A stretch of DNA of 51,292 nucleotides, taken from contig CASDQM010000046.1 in NCBI GenBank assembly GCA_949282745.1, positions 1 through 51,292 on the forward strand. The letters run 5' to 3'. The notes beneath the pieces are model-generated. The model was not told where the DNA came from and did not search any database. It saw only the letters and a program-made list of their open reading frames with translations. Of this stretch, positions 49,142 through 51,292 are shown in pieces. The DNA is from an uncultured Sutterella sp. (lineage in GTDB: Bacteria > Pseudomonadota > Gammaproteobacteria > Burkholderiales > Burkholderiaceae_F). A program made the translations under genes and the position numbers. Position 1 is the first letter of the stretch. Every line of letters begins with the position of its first letter.

Positions 49142-50344
49142 ATGACTGATCTGCAGCTCTTCCATCAAACGCTCCCCACGAACCCGAAGAATCCCGACGT
49201 TCCTCTCTACAACGCCGAAACCGCCGCGGCCGTGCGGGCCTTTCACCGCACGATGCCCGACTACGAACCGACGCCGCTCGCGCATTTCCCGTCTCTCGCC
49301 AAAGAGCTCGGCGTCAAGGACATCTTTGTAAAGGACGAGAGCAAGCGCTTCGGACTCAAGGCCTTCAAGGCTTTGGGCGGCAGTTGGTGCATTGCGTCGC
49401 TCCTCGCCGAAGAACTCGGGATGGAACGTCCTGATTTCACGGTCTTGACCGCTCCCGAAACCCTGAAGCGTCTCGGGAACCGCACCTTCTCGACGGCGAC
49501 CGACGGCAATCACGGCATGGGCGTCGCCTGGACGGCGATGAAACTCGGTCAGAAGGCGGTGATCTACATGCCGAAAGGCAGTTCCGTCGAACGCGTGGAA
49601 CGTATCCGCAGGACGGGCGCCACGGTCCACGTCACCGACGTCAACTACGACGCGACCGTGGAACTCGCCAAGGCCACGGCCGAGAAAAACGGCTGGACCT
49701 ACGTGCAGGACACGGACCGTCCGGGCTACACCGACATTCCGAAGCGCCTGATGGCGGGCTACATGACGATGGCCCAGGAAGCCGTCGAAGAAATGGCCAA
49801 GCAGGGCGTTCGTCCGACGCACGTTTTCCTGCAGGCGGGCGTGGGATCGATGGCGGCGGGCGTGGCCGCCTACCTCACGAACGTCTTCAAGGAGAATCCG
49901 CCCGTCTTCGTGATCGTGGAAGCTGAGGCGGCGGATTGCCTCCACAAGACCGTGGCCGCGCAGGACGGAAAGATCCACATCGCCGAAGGGGACCTTGGCA
50001 CCATGATGGCGGGTCTTGCCTGCGGCGAGCCCTGCCGCACGGCCCTTTCCATGCTCGAAGAGGTTGCTGAGAACTACGTCACGATCACCGACAGCGTGTC
50101 GGCCCGCGCCATGCGCATGCTCGGCAATCCCTTGCCCGGAGACGACCGCATCACTTCGGGCGAGAGCGGTGCGTCGGGTTTCGGGGCCTTCGTGGAACTT
50201 GTGCGCGAAGGTTCTCCGAAGGAGTGGCGCGAAACGGTGGGCTTGGACGAAAACGCCGTCGTGCTCTGCTTCTCCACCGAAGGCGACACGGACCAAGGAA
50301 ACTACCGCCGCGTGGTATGGGAAGGCGTACCTGCGAGTGAATGA
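49142..50344 (+). CDS. dpaL: Diaminopropionate ammonia-lyase
   Basis: 400 residues from ATG 49142; the upstream in-frame extension has no family match. It is a fold type II PLP enzyme: the Schiff-base Lys is probably K76 in FGLKAFKALGG, FSTATDGNHGMGVAWTA binds the cofactor phosphate side, and the Gly-rich loop is LQAGVGSMAAGVAAY. It matches the YgeX family in length and motifs. It degrades 2,3-diaminopropionate (either enantiomer in E. coli) to pyruvate and two ammonia. It is monocistronic with a strong terminator and is likely under the divergent LysR regulator. Confidence 0.93.
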   Translation: MTDLQLFHQTLPTNPKNPDVPLYNAETAAAVRAFHRTMPDYEPTPLAHFPSLAKELGVKDIFVKDESKRFGLKAFKALGGSWCIASLLAEELGMERPDFTVLTAPETLKRLGNRTFSTATDGNHGMGVAWTAMKLGQKAVIYMPKGSSVERVERIRRTGATVHVTDVNYDATVELAKATAEKNGWTYVQDTDRPGYTDIPKRLMAGYMTMAQEAVEEMAKQGVRPTHVFLQAGVGSMAAGVAAYLTNVFKENPPVFVIVEAEAADCLHKTVAAQDGKIHIAEGDLGTMMAGLACGEPCRTALSMLEEVAENYVTITDSVSARAMRMLGNPLPGDDRITSGESGASGFGAFVELVREGSPKEWRETVGLDENAVVLCFSTEGDTDQGNYRRVVWEGVPASE

Positions 50345-50664
50345 AGCAGTGTGCTGACTCTGCGGGAAGCTTGATTTTCCGCGGATGTTCGCCATCGCGC
50401 ATGGTCGGCTGAGAGCAGGCAAAGACCGATCCCAAGGCTTCGGGGAAATCGGTGGGAGCAAATCGGAAAAAGAACTCTTTTCCGGTTCGCTCTTTTTTTG
50501 CGGACGGGTTCGGGACGAGGCGTTCGTCGGCAAAATCGAAACGCCCGCAGGAAAATGGCCGAGTTTGCCTCAGACGGTGTTCGCATGCGAAAGGATTTGT
50601 CGCACGGCTCCTTTAGAATGCAGAGACGAAGAGGCCTCTTTCCCGGGCCGTACCGGAAACCGAC
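50345..50664. other. Intergenic region between dpaL and recC
   Basis: 320 nt containing the dpaL terminator (50458-50499) and the recC promoter region. No gene is seen. The recC start has only a weak ribosome site. Confidence 0.5.
50458..50499 (+). terminator. Intrinsic terminator of dpaL
   Basis: gcaaatcggaaaa (50458-50470) pairs with ttttccggttcgc (50478-50490), 13 bp with two wobble pairs, loop agaactc, followed by tcttttttt. A textbook rho-independent terminator about 115 nt after the dpaL stop. Confidence 0.88.
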
Positions 50665-51292
50665 ATGATTCACACCTATTATTCGAACGCCTTTGAAGTT
50701 CTCTGGGAGATCCTGCGCACGAATCTTGAGTGGGACGCCAAGGATCGCCGCGGGGCGGGCGGTCTTGCGCCGCTCTTTGCCGAGGACCGCATTCTGATCC
50801 CTTCGAGGGCTGTGGCGACGCGCCTCACGCAGCTCCTCGCCGAATCGGAGGGCATCTGCGCGGGCGTCAAGTTCATCACGACGAACGAGTTCTTCGAGTC
50901 GCTCAAATGGTATCCGGCGGCGGCCAACCGCATGTCGGGGCGCGTACTCGACTGGGTGGTGTGGCGATGGCTCTCAAACGACGAATTCGTCGGGCGTTTT
51001 CCTCGTCTTTCGCGCTTTCTGGAGGGCAAAAGCGGGTCGGAGCGCTACAAGCTCGCGCTCCGCGTCTCGCAGCTTCTGACGAAGTACGCGTCCTATCGTC
51101 TCGACTGGCTCCTTCGCTGGACGGACGAGAGTTCGGTGTCGCCCGCGGTCTTTCCGGAAGCGTCCCTCTCGATTGCCATGCGCGAAGAGGAGGAGGCGCT
51201 CGCACGTCACCCCGATTTTCCCTGGCAGAAGGCCTTGTGGCAGGAAATCGTGAGGGAGGCCGAGCGCGCGGACGCGTCCGACTCGGGGACGG
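50665..51292 (+). CDS. recC: RecC, exonuclease V gamma subunit (3' end outside window)
   Basis: The first 209 codons are visible; the frame stays open to the right edge. The N-terminus MIHTYYSNAFEVLWEIL matches the RecC start (LRVYHSNRLDVLEAL in E. coli), with ILIPSRAVATRLTQLLAESEGICAGVKF and the later LTKYASYRLDWLLRWTDE equivalent to the DLFDQYLVYRPDWLAQWE segment. This is the inactivated helicase-like domain of RecC that recognises Chi in the RecBCD complex. A recB and recD would be expected downstream, outside the window. The ATG at 50665 is the only sensible start. Confidence 0.85.
   Translation, partial: MIHTYYSNAFEVLWEILRTNLEWDAKDRRGAGGLAPLFAEDRILIPSRAVATRLTQLLAESEGICAGVKFITTNEFFESLKWYPAAANRMSGRVLDWVVWRWLSNDEFVGRFPRLSRFLEGKSGSERYKLALRVSQLLTKYASYRLDWLLRWTDESSVSPAVFPEASLSIAMREEEEALARHPDFPWQKALWQEIVREAERADASDSGT

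Noticed and set aside
1-51292. CRISPR arrays, rRNA or tRNA genes
   Set aside because: No regularly spaced 25-40-nt repeats and no tRNA-like T-loop (GGTTCGAATCC-type) with a matching cloverleaf were noticed in the intergenic regions; a covariance-model search would be decisive.

Overview
The window is a high-GC, gene-dense bacterial chromosome segment. The gene content suggests a gut-type, asaccharolytic, anaerobically respiring betaproteobacterium of the Sutterella/Parasutterella kind (Burkholderiales). This is inferred from the families present (NapGH-type periplasmic nitrate reductase, a secreted FAD reductase with its own two-component system, amino-acid lyases, GluQ-RS, RecC) and not from a database search. 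No rRNA, tRNA or CRISPR array was seen. One intact insertion sequence is present.

Layout. 1-4084: the end of a TtrS-like sensor kinase, its FixJ/NarL-type regulator and a secreted flavoprotein reductase in a tightly coupled operon, facing a secreted flavodoxin-fold protein that carries two ApbE-type flavinylation motifs. 4085-6490: a CstA-type transporter with a structured leader and strong terminators. 6518-7784: an IS630-family element flanked by TA. 8125-10593: serB and a protein that looks like a degenerate transposase. 10717-13282: aspA with a divergent LysR regulator. 13363-19001: an envelope block with a DUF3261-like lipoprotein, an MMPL exporter and a fusion of a PAP2 phosphatase with an EptA-like phosphoethanolamine transferase. 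19374-21353: an OmpR-type response regulator and sensor kinase. Two copies of a triple 11-bp-period direct-repeat box sit between this pair and the fusion gene. 21450-26497: napDAGHB, transcribed leftward. 26852-29614: iadA, an orphan amino-acid binding protein and an orphan antitoxin.

29632-40109 is a long leftward run: gluQ, an EamA transporter and a methyltransferase-HNH nuclease fusion (translationally coupled), then a WYL regulator, a nitroreductase and a four-gene HlyD/ABC efflux system. 40172-43431 has a Bcr/CflA-type MFS exporter, an XRE regulator, a 2-hydroxyacid dehydrogenase and a GntR regulator. 43923-50344 has cysteine desulfidase (cyuA), an AraJ-like MFS exporter, an aldo/keto reductase, a LysR regulator and diaminopropionate ammonia-lyase. 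50665 to the right edge is the start of recC.

How it fits together. IadA releases aspartate, AspA turns aspartate into fumarate and ammonia, and CyuA and DpaL give pyruvate and ammonia. CstA-family proteins move pyruvate or peptides. NapDAGHB and the secreted flavoprotein reductase are electron sinks in the periplasm. The most promising unusual items are the PAP2-EptA fusion with its shared regulatory boxes, the methyltransferase-HNH fusion beside a WYL regulator, the doubly flavinylation-tagged secreted flavodoxin-fold protein, and the FAD reductase whose substrate-site arginine appears to be replaced.
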